From J051 sp040289295 (GTDB lineage Bacteria; Armatimonadota; Fimbriimonadia; Fimbriimonadales; ATM1): a DNA stretch of 64,000 bases. This document shows, one piece after another, positions 17,478 to 26,029 of the stretch. The notes under the pieces are model-generated. The model saw only the letters and a program-made list of their open reading frames with translations, did not search any database and was not told the origin of the DNA. Made by a program: the position numbers and the translations under genes. Each line of letters opens with the position of its first letter. Position 1 is the first letter of the stretch. The DNA lies in contig PSLA01000006.1 of NCBI GenBank assembly GCA_040289295.1, positions 33,774 to 97,773 of the forward strand, read 5' to 3'.

Positions 17478-17667
17478 AAGTCGGCTAAGTTAGAGGTTGC
17501 CTAACATGAAGACCTTCCGCGTCTCACCGCCCACAGGCCCACGAGACAAACTCTGCGGATAGCCGTGTCAGGCTCTCCGGCGTGGCTAAGCCCAGTCTCG
17601 GTTGCTTCGGGCAGCGCCAGCCGACGCGTGCAGCTGAGCGTGAGCATCCTCGCGAACACAAAGCGGC
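17478..17667. other. Convergent intergenic region with one repeat copy
   Basis: No gene is recognisable in these 190 bases between ftsK (+) and the PP-loop gene (-). One single copy of the dispersed repeat lies at 17634-17657. A short inverted sequence (GTCTC ... GAGAC, 17520-17546) could form a weak stem without a T tract. Confidence 0.6.
17634..17657 (-). repeat. Dispersed GC-rich repeat, single copy
   Basis: Contains GCGTGAGCATCCTCGCGAAC, a diverged reverse-oriented unit of the repeat family found at seven other places in the window. Confidence 0.5.
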
Positions 17668-18411
17668 CTACCCGCCTCCTGGGTTGGTCGGCAAGTCCAC
17701 CGTTCTGGAGAAGCGTCCTGACTCCTCGGTCGCATCCAGGCACTTTGGTGCCAGGTCAATGAAGCAGAACCCGCCACGCGAAACGGTTTCGCCGACCTGC
17801 ACGGCAATCTCGGAAGCGAACATCGGCCCCGAGAAGCAGAAGGTGTGGAACTCTCCGCGTTCACCACACGGATCCACTCCATCCGGCAACTCGGCTAACA
17901 GCGCCTCGTCGTACACGCGTCCCACGAAATCTGCAGGGAGCTGCTTAGGGTCAACGCACGTTAGAATCGCCCGCACACCGAAACCTATCATGCGCCGCGC
18001 TAGGGCTGGCGTGTCACCGTGTGAACACCACAGGGGAAACAGCGGCTCGACCCCGGTGCCGGATAGAATGCGGATGCGGTACTCACGCACGTCTTCAAGG
18101 AACAGGTCTCCAAAGGCCACATGCGTTACGCCTTCCTTCCGTGCGCGGCCGATCACCTCCGACATCAGCTCCTCGTAGTCGGCATTGGAACATGGCCACG
18201 GCAATGGAACGGACCAGAGCGGCAGTCCAGTAGCAGCAGCCTGCGCCGCGACCAACGCGCGGCGGACGGCGTGCATGGCTACCCGGTCTGCCGCTTCGTT
18301 GAAGGTAGTCAGCAGGCCCACGACTTCAACGTTCGGCTGCTGGCGGAGGGCGTGCAAGGTCCAGGCGCTGTCTTTGCCCGAGCTCCAGGAAAGCAGTACG
18401 CGGCGCGACAT
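17668..18411 (-). CDS. DPH6-like PP-loop ATPase (adenine nucleotide alpha hydrolase)
   Basis: The protein has the PP-loop SWSSGKDSAWTLHAL at the N-terminus and a DPH6/MJ0570-type body (GLLTTFNEAADRVAMHAVRR, VAFGDLFLEDVREYR, GEFHTFCFSGPMF), 247 residues. Eukaryotic DPH6 amidates diphthine; bacteria lack diphthamide, so the substrate here is unknown. The ATG at 18411 shares a base with the stop of the BtuF-like gene (TGATG), which shows tight coupling to the cobalamin-uptake genes. Its role in that pathway is an inference from context only. Confidence 0.75.
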   Translation of the reverse strand: MSRRVLLSWSSGKDSAWTLHALRQQPNVEVVGLLTTFNEAADRVAMHAVRRALVAAQAAATGLPLWSVPLPWPCSNADYEELMSEVIGRARKEGVTHVAFGDLFLEDVREYRIRILSGTGVEPLFPLWCSHGDTPALARRMIGFGVRAILTCVDPKQLPADFVGRVYDEALLAELPDGVDPCGERGEFHTFCFSGPMFASEIAVQVGETVSRGGFCFIDLAPKCLDATEESGRFSRTVDLPTNPGGG

Positions 18412-19351
18412 CAGGCGGACACCCAACGAGCCCACTTGCCCACACGGACGGGCGGTGCCAGTCCAGGGGGCAGCGGATGCACCCCGGGGTGCAGGGTGTG
18501 CGCCAAGATCTCCAGACTATCGACCAGCCGTGGGCCCGGGCGGCTGAAGTAATGGGAGCCGTCCGTGACATAGACGCGGCCCAAGCGAACCGCGGGCAAC
18601 TCCTGCCAGCCTGGGACGGAATGCAACGGCGCGACGTCCTCCATGGTTCGCTCAACACTGAAGCCACAACATGCAATGAACACGACCTCCGGCTGCCAGG
18701 CGAGCACCTCCTCCCAGCGCAACGTCCGCGAGGGCAGCCCTTCTCGGCCGAGGCATTCGACGCCTCCCGCCAACCGGACCAGCTCGGGACTCCAATGGCC
18801 GCAGGAAAACGGCGGGGNNNNNNNNNNAAGCCACTCCAGCAAAGCAACGCGCGGACGGTGTTCAAGTCTGGCGGCACGCTCGACCACCGCCTCGACGCGA
18901 GCTTCCAGCCCTCCGACAACTTCCTCCGCGACGTGGTCTACGCCAGCGGCTGTTGCCACTTGGCGGATGGCGGCAAAGACCTGGGAAAGGTTTTGCGGTT
19001 CCAGGTCGATCACCCGGGGTCGGCCGGGGAGCGTGCAGGCGGCGGATCTAACCTCATCTTCGGCCACGGCGCAAACGTCGCACAGCGCTTGCGTGACAAT
19101 CAGGTCGGGCTGCAGCCGTTCCAGCTCGGGCAGGTCGAGAGTGTACAAGGCGCGATTCGCAACCGGTCTCGAACCAGGCGATCAATTTCGGCGCTGGAAG
19201 ATTGAGCGGGAACTAGAGTGCGCGTGACCTTCGGAAGTTGTCGAACGAACGCGGGGAAATCACACTCATGGGTAACCCCGACCAGTTGATCCTGCAGCCC
19301 GAGAGCCCAGATGATCTCGGTCGCACTGGGAAGCAGAGAAACAATTCTCAT
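18411..19351 (-). CDS. btuF: BtuF-like cobalamin/haem substrate-binding protein (frameshift and assembly gap)
   Basis: The N-terminal part (19351 to about 19155) reads MRIVSLLPSATEIIWALGL and GVTHECDFP; the C-terminal part contains PDLIVTQALCDVCAV, FSCGHWSPELVRLAGG, WQPEVVFIACCGF and VYVTDGSHYFSRPGPRLVDSLEIL. This is the periplasmic-binding fold of BtuF-type proteins, though no signal peptide is present. The two parts are in different frames; one base removed near 19147-19160 would join them (RLR then LYTLDLPELERLQPD). Ten N at 18818-18827 interrupt EWL-PPFSCGHW, where relatives have about one more residue. Both lesions may be technical. No BtuC or BtuD is nearby. Confidence 0.75.
18818..18827. 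other. Assembly gap (10 N) inside the BtuF-like gene
   Basis: A fixed-length run of 10 N. The flanking motif EWL...PPFSCGHW indicates that only about one residue is truly absent. Confidence 0.95.
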
Positions 19352-19360
19352 CCGGCGCGC

Positions 19361-19918
19361 CTACCGCGCCGGGGCGAACTCCCGTTCACGCAGCACGGGC
19401 AAACCCTTCTCGGCAAGAGCCAGGCCGCCGAAGAGCAGGGTTACGTAGAAAGCGTCGCCCAGCAGCGTGTTGCGAAAAAACGGAATGGCGGCCACGTAGC
19501 AAGCGACGAGCCCATCCCAGGTCCTGGGATACCAGGAACCGAAAGCCCATACGCCGAAGTTGGTAAGAACAAAGAACGCTGCGGAGCCCGCCAAGGTGGC
19601 CGCCGCGATCGGCACGGCTTTGCGGCGCCGGCGCAACCAGAAACCGAGGCACACGATTAGGGCGAAGCTGCCATAGACAACTGGAATCAACCGGTGCAAG
19701 CCGACGGATAGATCCCCGCTTAAAAGAGCGATAGCCAAGTCGCTCACCAGCATGGCTGCCAAGGGCACGAGAAACGCCAGCCGCTTGCTGGTGAAGCAGG
19801 CCCCACCGAACAGCGCCATCGCTCCGATGGGCGCAAAGTTCGGGGGATGAGGGATCAGCCTGGACGCGGCAGCGACCAGGATCAAGCCGACGATGACCAC
19901 GAAACGAACTCGGTGCAT
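19361..19918 (-). CDS. DUF6580-type integral membrane protein, possible vitamin transporter subunit
   Basis: 185 residues with five or six helices. The opening VGLILVAAASRLIPHPPNFAP followed by GAMALFGGACF and FGVWAFGSWYPRTWDGL is characteristic of a small uncharacterised family (DUF6580) whose shape resembles S components of ECF vitamin transporters. It is the first gene of an operon with the BtuF-like protein (9 bases away) and the DPH6-like protein, suggesting cobalamin or cobalt uptake; that function is inferred. ATG 19918 is preferred over GTG 19927, because the latter lies inside the TAAGGT box. Confidence 0.65.
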   Translation of the reverse strand: MHRVRFVVIVGLILVAAASRLIPHPPNFAPIGAMALFGGACFTSKRLAFLVPLAAMLVSDLAIALLSGDLSVGLHRLIPVVYGSFALIVCLGFWLRRRRKAVPIAAATLAGSAAFFVLTNFGVWAFGSWYPRTWDGLVACYVAAIPFFRNTLLGDAFYVTLLFGGLALAEKGLPVLREREFAPAR

Positions 19919-19925
19919 CTCGCTC

Positions 19926-19931
19926 ACCTTA
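19926..19931 (-). promoter_or_regulatory. Leaderless -10 box for the DUF6580-type operon
   Basis: TAAGGT is followed by seven bases and the ATG at 19918. A leaderless start leaves no room for an upstream cobalamin riboswitch, and none is seen. Confidence 0.4.
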
Positions 19932-19972
19932 CCACGCGCCGGAAGTGCTCCACACTCAGGTCTCGAGATCGC

Positions 19973-20251
19973 TCAGGATGCTCCTCGACATCGGGACGCA
20001 GGCCATATTGGAAGCGGCGCTCCGCGCAGCGGCCACTTGGTCTCTTCGTAGAGCGGTCTCGCCTCTTTAGGTTCGCTTTTAAGCTGAACAAGTTTGTTTA
20101 ACAGCACCAGTTCATCATGCACGCTTACTCCACGCCGACCTAACGTGGTGAGCTTTTCCTCCACAGGATCCGCGTCGGCGGGGAAGCTCTCTATGGCGTC
20201 ATTCTTTACTACGTCTGCACAGGACAGCAGCAGAAGCAAAAAGCGGCACAA
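19973..20251 (-). CDS. Possible small lipoprotein, uncertain
   Basis: A 92-residue frame with a TTG start at 20251. The first residues (FLLLLLSCADVV) look like a lipoprotein signal with the cysteine at about residue 11, but the signal is short. A better signal start (MKLSKVVP) lies just upstream in another frame, so a one-base frameshift may have split it. The rest (VEEKLTTLGRRGVSVHDELV, LLNKLVQLKSEPKEARPLYE) has no known family. It lies between the coiled-coil gene and the DUF6580 operon. Confidence 0.35.
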   Translation of the reverse strand: MCRFLLLLLSCADVVKNDAIESFPADADPVEEKLTTLGRRGVSVHDELVLLNKLVQLKSEPKEARPLYEETKWPLRGAPLPIWPASRCRGAS

Positions 20252-20475
20252 CCTTCGAGAGTTTCATCGGCATCGTCTTCCTACAATCGCTACCGTCTGT
20301 CCTCGATATGTCATCCGTCGCAAGCGCCTAATGCCTGCGCATAGTTCTCACGACCACCCTAACATCTAACACTACCACGCCGTGTGGATGGGAATCAAAG
20401 GCGAGCCGGTAGTTGGTGGGGGATGGATTCCGTCTTTTCCAGCGCTTCCAGCATCGAAGGACAATCTACGCCGCC
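20252..20475. other. Intergenic region, nothing recognised
   Basis: About 220 bases between the possible small lipoprotein and the coiled-coil membrane protein. No gene, RNA or repeat was recognised. Confidence 0.5.
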
Positions 20476-21180
20476 TCAGCTCAGCCGCAGCGTGTCCACC
20501 GCTTCTTGGATCGCAATGCCCACGCTACGTGCGCGGCGGACGGCGTCGCGCAGGTCGTCCGGCGATGTGGCGTCCTCCACCGAGGAGCCGATGGCGCCGG
20601 CGATGCGCGAGCGGAGTTCCGCCATCGCCGCCTTGCTCTCTTCCAGCCGCGCATCGAGCGTCCGCCCGAGTTCCTCAAGACGCTCGCAGTTATGGACCTC
20701 GGCGGCTAGCGCCTGGCGGATCGTGTCGTTAGCGCTGCCCATTTGCTCCAGTTGCTTGCGGCTTTGGGCTGCGGGGGCAAGGAGGTCTCGCACTTTCCGG
20801 CGCGCCTCGGCGAGTTCGTAACTCCGGACGAGCAGGTCGTCGGCGGCCGCGAGGATGTCTTGTCCGATCGAGCCGGCGAGCCACACCTTTCCGCTTTCTT
20901 CGATCTGCATTTGGATCTCTTTGCGCAGGTCTCGGATCGGTTTTAGCCTCGTTCTAGTGTACGGGTGCATGTCGTCCGGCTCGGGCAACGCTTTGGTTGC
21001 GTCCTTGAGGCGCAGCTCTTGGGTGAGGATCAACACCCATCCGACGATGCCGACCACCGCGCCCAGCCCTGCGCCCAGTGCCGCCTCGCCGACCATCCAA
21101 CCGATGAAGGCCATCGCGAGCACAACCGGCCCGAACGCCAACAGCGACCTCCAAATCGAGCGGCGAATTGCGGAGTTCAC
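20476..21180 (-). CDS. Hypothetical membrane protein with coiled-coil tail
   Basis: 234 residues. Two adjacent N-terminal helices (SLLAFGPVVLAMAFIGWMVG and GAGLGAVVGIVGWVLIL) are followed by a long alpha-helical, charged region (about 75-230) with heptad-like spacing (LAEARRKVRDLLAPAAQSRK, LEELGRTLDARLEESKAAMA). No family is recognised. The GTG start overlaps the stop of the barrel gene upstream (GTGA), making it the last gene of the copZ-copA run. Its architecture parallels that of the protein at 39284-40084. Confidence 0.7.
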   Translation of the reverse strand: MNSAIRRSIWRSLLAFGPVVLAMAFIGWMVGEAALGAGLGAVVGIVGWVLILTQELRLKDATKALPEPDDMHPYTRTRLKPIRDLRKEIQMQIEESGKVWLAGSIGQDILAAADDLLVRSYELAEARRKVRDLLAPAAQSRKQLEQMGSANDTIRQALAAEVHNCERLEELGRTLDARLEESKAAMAELRSRIAGAIGSSVEDATSPDDLRDAVRRARSVGIAIQEAVDTLRLS

Positions 21181-22052
21181 AGTCTTATCCTCATCGAAAG
21201 CGCCGCGCGCCAGCCGTCAGCGCTGGTGAGGCGCATCGAGGGGACGAGGAACAGGTTCTTTTCCACCGGAATCTGCGCCGACCAGCGGATGCTCGTCCTC
21301 GGCTCGGCGGACGCGACGGCGACGTCCATCAGCACGAGGGGGCCGTAGGGGAACTGATACGTGATAAGGAGAGACGCGACATCCAGCTGCGAGTCACCCG
21401 CCCTGTGCGGTTGGCGCAGCGCGACATACTCGAGAACCGCCTGCCAGCCGCCCGCGCCGAGCGTGTAATCGGCGCCGAAAGCTCGACGGTAGCCTCGGCC
21501 TTCGCCGGGGGCTTCTTCGGGAAAGCGGATCTGCGTGAGCGACGTCGAAGCGATACCGAAGTGCTCGCCGACGAAGAACGACACAGCCGGGTTTTCTCCG
21601 ATCCTGCCTGCGACGCCGCGCTGCTCGCGCGGGCCGTTGTCGAACGCCGCAATCTGCAACGGAAAATCTGCTATGGGCAGGAAGACCTTCGCGCTCGCGC
21701 CGATTGCGGGTTCCCGCAACATGCGGTTCGACCCGAACGGGACGTAGCGCTTGCCAATGGACCAGCGGTTGGGGTCTTCAAGATAGAACTCCTCGGTGCC
21801 GGAATCGTCGGTGTCGTGGTCAATGCGGGCGAGTTTCTGAAAATACCGTATCTGCAAACCGTTGTCAAACGTGAGGTTCATGCGAACTCGCGAGAGTTCG
21901 CCCGTGTCGTCATACAGCCGGAAGCGCGTTTTGCCCTCTCCATCGAATCGCACTTGCGGCGTTAGGTCTGCGGAGAAACTGACTGCAGGCGCCTGGGCAA
22001 TCACCGGCAGCTCCAAAAGGGTCGCCGTTGCCGCAGCCAGTAACCGATTCAT
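21177..22052 (-). CDS. Putative outer-membrane beta-barrel protein
   Basis: A 291-residue protein with a signal peptide (LLAAATATLLELPVIAQA), then alternating hydrophobic and polar strands ending in an aromatic or hydrophobic C-terminal residue, LSMRIRL. Segments such as MNLTFDNGLQIRYFQKLARI, AVLEYVALRQPHRAG and LDVASLLITYQFPYGPLVLM look like amphipathic strands of a porin or phosphate-selective-porin-like barrel. The gene starts 6 bases after copA ends, so it may serve metal export or be a passenger in the operon. Function is not established. Confidence 0.6.
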   Translation of the reverse strand: MNRLLAAATATLLELPVIAQAPAVSFSADLTPQVRFDGEGKTRFRLYDDTGELSRVRMNLTFDNGLQIRYFQKLARIDHDTDDSGTEEFYLEDPNRWSIGKRYVPFGSNRMLREPAIGASAKVFLPIADFPLQIAAFDNGPREQRGVAGRIGENPAVSFFVGEHFGIASTSLTQIRFPEEAPGEGRGYRRAFGADYTLGAGGWQAVLEYVALRQPHRAGDSQLDVASLLITYQFPYGPLVLMDVAVASAEPRTSIRWSAQIPVEKNLFLVPSMRLTSADGWRAALSMRIRL

Positions 22053-22058
22053 ACCGCC

Positions 22059-24458
22059 TCAGTTTACCGGCGCTTCCACTTTCACTCGCCGCAGACGCAA
22101 CGCATTAGACACCACAGAAACGCTCGACATCGCCATCGCCGCCGACGCGATGATCGGACTGAGGAAGCCAAGCGCGGCGAGCGGTATGCCCAACGTGTTG
22201 TAAACGAACGCGAAGAACAGGTTCTGCTTAATGTTGGCGAGAACCGCTCGGCCCAGGAGAATCGCATCGGGTACGCCGTTCAGGTCTCCCTTCATGAGCG
22301 TAACGTCGCCCGCTTCGACGGCGATGTCGGTGCCGGTTCCCATCGCGATTCCCACGTCGGCTTGCGCAAGGGCGGGCGCATCGTTGATGCCGTCGCCGAC
22401 CATCGCGACGGGGCGCGACGCTTCGTCGCGCTGCAGCTCTACAACTTTGCTTGCTTTGTCCTCAGGCAGCACGCCCGCAAGAACGTTTTCGATCTCGACG
22501 GCGCGCGCGATGGATTGTGCGGTGGCTTCGTTGTCCCCTGTGATCATCCACACTTCACGCACGAGAGACTTCAAGCGCGCGACAGCGTTCCTAGCTTCGG
22601 GCTTCAGCGTGTCGGCAAGCGCGAACACGGCTTCCGCTGCGCCATCAACGGACAGTACAACCGTTGTCTTCCCATCTTGCGCAAACGCCTCCGCTGGCTC
22701 AACGACGCCGTTCATTGAGACCCCCTGCTCCTGCATCAGGCGCAGCGTTCCGACGAGCACGGTCTGACCCTCGACGGTGGCGACAACGCCCTTGCCGGAG
22801 GTCGCCCGGAAGCCGCCGGCTTCGGCGGGCTGGATGCCGCGCTTGGTCGCAGCGCGGACAATTGCCTCGGCGATCGGGTGTTCGCTGTTCCGCTCGACAC
22901 TCGCAGCCAGGCGTAGCGCTTGCTCCTCCGTGAGCGAGCGCGTGACCACTTGAACGACCTCGGGCTTGCCGCGCGTCAGCGTGCCCGTTTTGTCCAGGAT
23001 TACCGTTCGCGTGCGCGCGAGTTGCTCCAGCGCCTCCGCCTCTCGAACGAGGATGCCGAGTTCGGCTGCTCGCCCGGTGCCGACCATGATCGCGGTCGGC
23101 GTGGCGAGGCCGAGTGCGCAAGGGCAAGCGATAATTAGCACGGCGACGGCATGCACCATCGCCTCAGCGGATCCTCCGCCCGCCAAAGCGAACCAGCCCA
23201 CGAACGTCGCCGTGGCGATCATCAGCACGATCGGAACGAAAACCGCGGTGATGCGGTCGGCGAGCGCCTGGATCGGCGCGCGGGAGCCTTGCGCCTGTCG
23301 CACCAGTTCGACGATGCGCGCGAGTGCAGTTTCAGACCCGACGCTTGTGGCACGGAAGCGAATCGCACCATGAAGGTTTTGCGTCCCTGCGTACACGCGC
23401 GCCCCAACGCCCTTGTCAACGGGCATGCTCTCGCCCGTGAGCATGCTTTCGTCGAGACTGCTGTCCCCGCTTTCGATGATTCCGTCAACCGGAACTCGCT
23501 CGCCTGGGCGGACGACGACGATATCACCACGTTGCACTTGCTCGATCGGCAGGTCGTGCTCTTCACCATTGCGGAGGACGCGCGCGGTCTTGGCTTGCAA
23601 CGAGAGAAGTTGCTTGATGGCGTCGTTGGTTCTGCCCTTGGCACGTGCTTCGAGCCAGCGACCTAGCAGGATCAGCGCTATGATGGCGACTGCGACTTCG
23701 TAATACACGTCGGTGGAAAGGCCCCGCGACTCCAGCGCATCTCGGAAGAACGTAGCAACCGCGCTCCACGCAAAAGCAGTGCCCGTTCCAAGCGCAATGA
23801 GCACGTTCATGTCCGCATACCGACCTCGCAACGCGCGATACGCATGCGTAAAGAACGGCCAACCCGCGCCGAAGACAACGACAGCCGAGAGCACGAACTG
23901 CACGAGCGGCGGCAGCATCGGCATGCCCGGTACGTGCATCGAGGTCGGCACGACCACAAGCCCAAGCGCAACGGCGATCGCTAGTCGTAGCGTTGAGGAC
24001 CGCAAGGCTTCCGAGCGACGACGCTCGTCCTCCTCGGGCGCGACTTTGCGATGCTGCGCGGCGCCGTAGCCCGCCCGTTCGACCGCCGCAACGAGCGATT
24101 CAATCGGCACGCCGCGCTCGGCGAGAACGGTCGCTCCCTCGGTGGCGAGGTTGACGCACGCGTCATGAACGCCCTCGACGCGACGCAGCACCTTCTCGAC
24201 GCGCGCCACGCACGCCGCGCATGTCATGCCGGTGATGTCGAGTTCGATTGAAGTGACGTCGCCGCGAGGTTCGCTCTTGTCGGGCGACACCACCTCGCCT
24301 CGATCGCCTCCAAAGAAGAACCAATAGATAAAGGCGATGCTAACGACGCCGGAAAGGAGGATTACGACTGTGATGGCGATACCTCGAAGCCTGCGTCTTC
24401 CAACGCGCTCCGAACGTCGCCCTCGGTTGCAGGCGAATCGTACTCCACGGTAACGCAC
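22059..24458 (-). CDS. copA: Copper-translocating P1B-type ATPase
   Basis: CopA exports Cu+ across the inner membrane. Domains in order: an unusual extra N-terminal helix (VVILLSGVVSIAFIYWFFFG, about 31-50), one heavy-metal domain with GMTCAACVARVEKVL, six helices including the CPC metal site (VLIIACPCALGLATPTAIM), the phosphorylation motif ILDKTGTLTRG, the nucleotide-domain HP motif SEHPIAEAIV, GDGINDAPALAQADVG, and a last helix pair. The start is poorly defined: GTG 24458 is the nearest usable codon, and it makes the gene overlap copZ by 97 bases. A rarer start nearer the helix is possible. Confidence 0.95.
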   Translation of the reverse strand: MRYRGVRFACNRGRRSERVGRRRLRGIAITVVILLSGVVSIAFIYWFFFGGDRGEVVSPDKSEPRGDVTSIELDITGMTCAACVARVEKVLRRVEGVHDACVNLATEGATVLAERGVPIESLVAAVERAGYGAAQHRKVAPEEDERRRSEALRSSTLRLAIAVALGLVVVPTSMHVPGMPMLPPLVQFVLSAVVVFGAGWPFFTHAYRALRGRYADMNVLIALGTGTAFAWSAVATFFRDALESRGLSTDVYYEVAVAIIALILLGRWLEARAKGRTNDAIKQLLSLQAKTARVLRNGEEHDLPIEQVQRGDIVVVRPGERVPVDGIIESGDSSLDESMLTGESMPVDKGVGARVYAGTQNLHGAIRFRATSVGSETALARIVELVRQAQGSRAPIQALADRITAVFVPIVLMIATATFVGWFALAGGGSAEAMVHAVAVLIIACPCALGLATPTAIMVGTGRAAELGILVREAEALEQLARTRTVILDKTGTLTRGKPEVVQVVTRSLTEEQALRLAASVERNSEHPIAEAIVRAATKRGIQPAEAGGFRATSGKGVVATVEGQTVLVGTLRLMQEQGVSMNGVVEPAEAFAQDGKTTVVLSVDGAAEAVFALADTLKPEARNAVARLKSLVREVWMITGDNEATAQSIARAVEIENVLAGVLPEDKASKVVELQRDEASRPVAMVGDGINDAPALAQADVGIAMGTGTDIAVEAGDVTLMKGDLNGVPDAILLGRAVLANIKQNLFFAFVYNTLGIPLAALGFLSPIIASAAMAMSSVSVVSNALRLRRVKVEAPVN

Positions 24459-24577
24459 TGCTCAGGAATCTCGACGCGGACGTTCAGCACTCCCGCGACC
24501 GCGCTCGCCGCCTTGGTGACCCTCTCGGCGCAAACTTCGCAGTGGATGTCGGGGCTGTTCAAGACTATCGTCGGCAT
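24362..24577 (-). CDS. copZ: Copper chaperone-like heavy-metal-associated domain protein
   Basis: A single HMA domain of 71 residues. The metal-binding loop is SPDIHCEVCAERVTKA, with CxxC preceded by His rather than the usual Met-Thr, and the rest follows the ferredoxin-like pattern (VAGVLNVRVEIPEQCVTVEY, then VRSALEDAGFEV). It should deliver Cu+ to CopA in the cytosol. ATG 24577 is chosen because TACAAT lies nine bases upstream and because longer reading runs into the neighbouring gene. It is the first gene of the copper operon. Confidence 0.85.
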   Translation of the reverse strand: MPTIVLNSPDIHCEVCAERVTKAASAVAGVLNVRVEIPEQCVTVEYDSPATEGDVRSALEDAGFEVSPSQS

Positions 24578-24586
24578 AATGCCGAG

Positions 24587-24592
24587 ATTGTA
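24587..24592 (-). promoter_or_regulatory. -10 box for copZ-copA
   Basis: TACAAT on the minus strand, nine bases before ATG 24577, giving an almost leaderless transcript. No CueR- or CsoR-type operator was recognised. Confidence 0.4.
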
Positions 24593-24608
24593 CCCGCTGG
24601 GGGCGCTC

Positions 24609-25985
24609 TTATATGATGAACCCGCCGAGGAGGTCGCCCACCTCGTCCAAGTCCTCAAGCCCCCACATAAGCTCAAGCACGTGCTCAACTTGCACGTCGC
24701 GCAGCATCGGCTCCGCCATGCGGCGGAACTTCGCGACCACCTCGTCGTCGCTCATCGGGTTGAGCGAGTGACCGCGCGGCGCAACCGACTCTTGGCTATA
24801 GCTTCTGCCGTCGCGAAGCTTGACGGTGATGCGGTTCGGGATCCCGTTCGACGGATACAGTTCGTCGTACGGTTTGTGCGGCGCTACCTTTGTTTTTGCC
24901 ACGACTCCGAGCAGCGCCTCGTCGGTGAACCGCTCCTCGCCGAAGGTTTCCATCCATACGGTGCCGTCCAAGAGCGCGGCGCAAGTGATGTATTGGATCG
25001 AGTGATCGGCGGTCTCTCGACTCTTCGGGCGGCTCTTCTCGGGGTCCTTCGCAATGATCTCCCAACTTGCCGTAAACGTGTTGATTTCGACCGACACGAT
25101 TTCATCCGGCTGAAGGGGGGAGCCGTGTTCCTGCACTATTGCCAGCGCGGCGTCAATCGCGCTTTGGCTGTGGTACTCGGCTGGGTACTTCTTAATGTAG
25201 GTGCGGTTAATCATGTACGGCTCGCCATTCTCTCCGCCCAGTTTCGGAAGGTTGAATCGCTCTCCTCCACAAATCTGATCGAAGAACGCCATCTCGCCTT
25301 CGAAGATGGGACCCGGGCCCGTCATGCCGAGGTGCGCGAGTAACGCTGCGAAGACGCCGTTGCGCGATGCGTTTGCGAACGCGCAGCCTTTCCACATGCT
25401 GAGCTCACCCGCGCGCGTGATGCGCATTGCGTTGTTCGGTGTAGCAGCAAGGCCGAAGGCGTTTACGAACTGCTGCTCGTCGAACTCAAGCAGCAGCCCA
25501 CATCCAGCAACCGAGGAGAAGGAGCCGTATGTGACGTGATCCCAGCCGCGGGCGCGGATCGAGAACGCGTCGCAAAGGCGACACTGAACCTCATACGAAA
25601 GCACGATTGCCGCGATAAGATCTTGCCCGTCGCAATCGAACGCCTCGGCGACCGCGAGCAACGCCGCGATGTTATCGCTCGGATGAGCGGGCTCTTTGCT
25701 CAAGTACGTGTCGTTGAAGTCCAGGTAGCGAAACATCGTGCCGTTGGCGAAGGCAGCCAACTCGGGCGAGGACTGGTGCGCGGTGCCAATGACGGTTGCG
25801 CCGATCTCGCTGGTTGTGGTGCGGGCGATCTCACGCGCGATCTTCGGGGGGTCGGCAAGGTAGGCGCCCATCGCGCAACCCATCGAGTCTATCACGCGCC
25901 GCTTCGCTTCGTGAATCGCTTCCTTCGGCAGGTTGTTGTAGCTGAAGGAGGCGCAGTAGGAGGCGAGACGCTCTGCAAGGTTCAT
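24609..25985 (-). CDS. MmgE/PrpD-family protein
   Basis: The 458-residue protein matches the MmgE/PrpD fold (2-methylcitrate dehydratase, cis-aconitate decarboxylase and relatives). Signatures include AKRRVIDSMGCAMGAYLADP, FANGTMFRYLDFNDTYLSKE, HPSDNIAALLAVAE, SYEVQCRLCD and KKYPAEYHSQSAIDAAL. Other methylcitrate-cycle genes are absent from the window, so the physiological substrate is unclear. ATG 25985 matches the family N-terminus. It is divergent from purE with only 44 bases between the starts. Confidence 0.88.
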   Translation of the reverse strand: MNLAERLASYCASFSYNNLPKEAIHEAKRRVIDSMGCAMGAYLADPPKIAREIARTTTSEIGATVIGTAHQSSPELAAFANGTMFRYLDFNDTYLSKEPAHPSDNIAALLAVAEAFDCDGQDLIAAIVLSYEVQCRLCDAFSIRARGWDHVTYGSFSSVAGCGLLLEFDEQQFVNAFGLAATPNNAMRITRAGELSMWKGCAFANASRNGVFAALLAHLGMTGPGPIFEGEMAFFDQICGGERFNLPKLGGENGEPYMINRTYIKKYPAEYHSQSAIDAALAIVQEHGSPLQPDEIVSVEINTFTASWEIIAKDPEKSRPKSRETADHSIQYITCAALLDGTVWMETFGEERFTDEALLGVVAKTKVAPHKPYDELYPSNGIPNRITVKLRDGRSYSQESVAPRGHSLNPMSDDEVVAKFRRMAEPMLRDVQVEHVLELMWGLEDLDEVGDLLGGFII

Positions 25986-26029
25986 ACGGCGGCGCAGGTT
26001 ACCCTCCGTGGGGTAGATTCGCCTTTGCA
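25986..26029. promoter_or_regulatory. Compact divergent promoter region between the PrpD-like gene and purE
   Basis: The 44-base gap contains TAGATT ten bases before the purE ATG (+) and TAACCT ten bases before the PrpD-like ATG (-). Both would give leaders of about three bases. Confidence 0.4.

Noticed and set aside
17520..17620. Possible cobalamin riboswitch on the minus strand (GGAGAGCCTG resembles the B12 box)
   Set aside because: The box is imperfect, the other conserved blocks are absent or in the wrong order, and it lies downstream of the B12-type operon rather than upstream.
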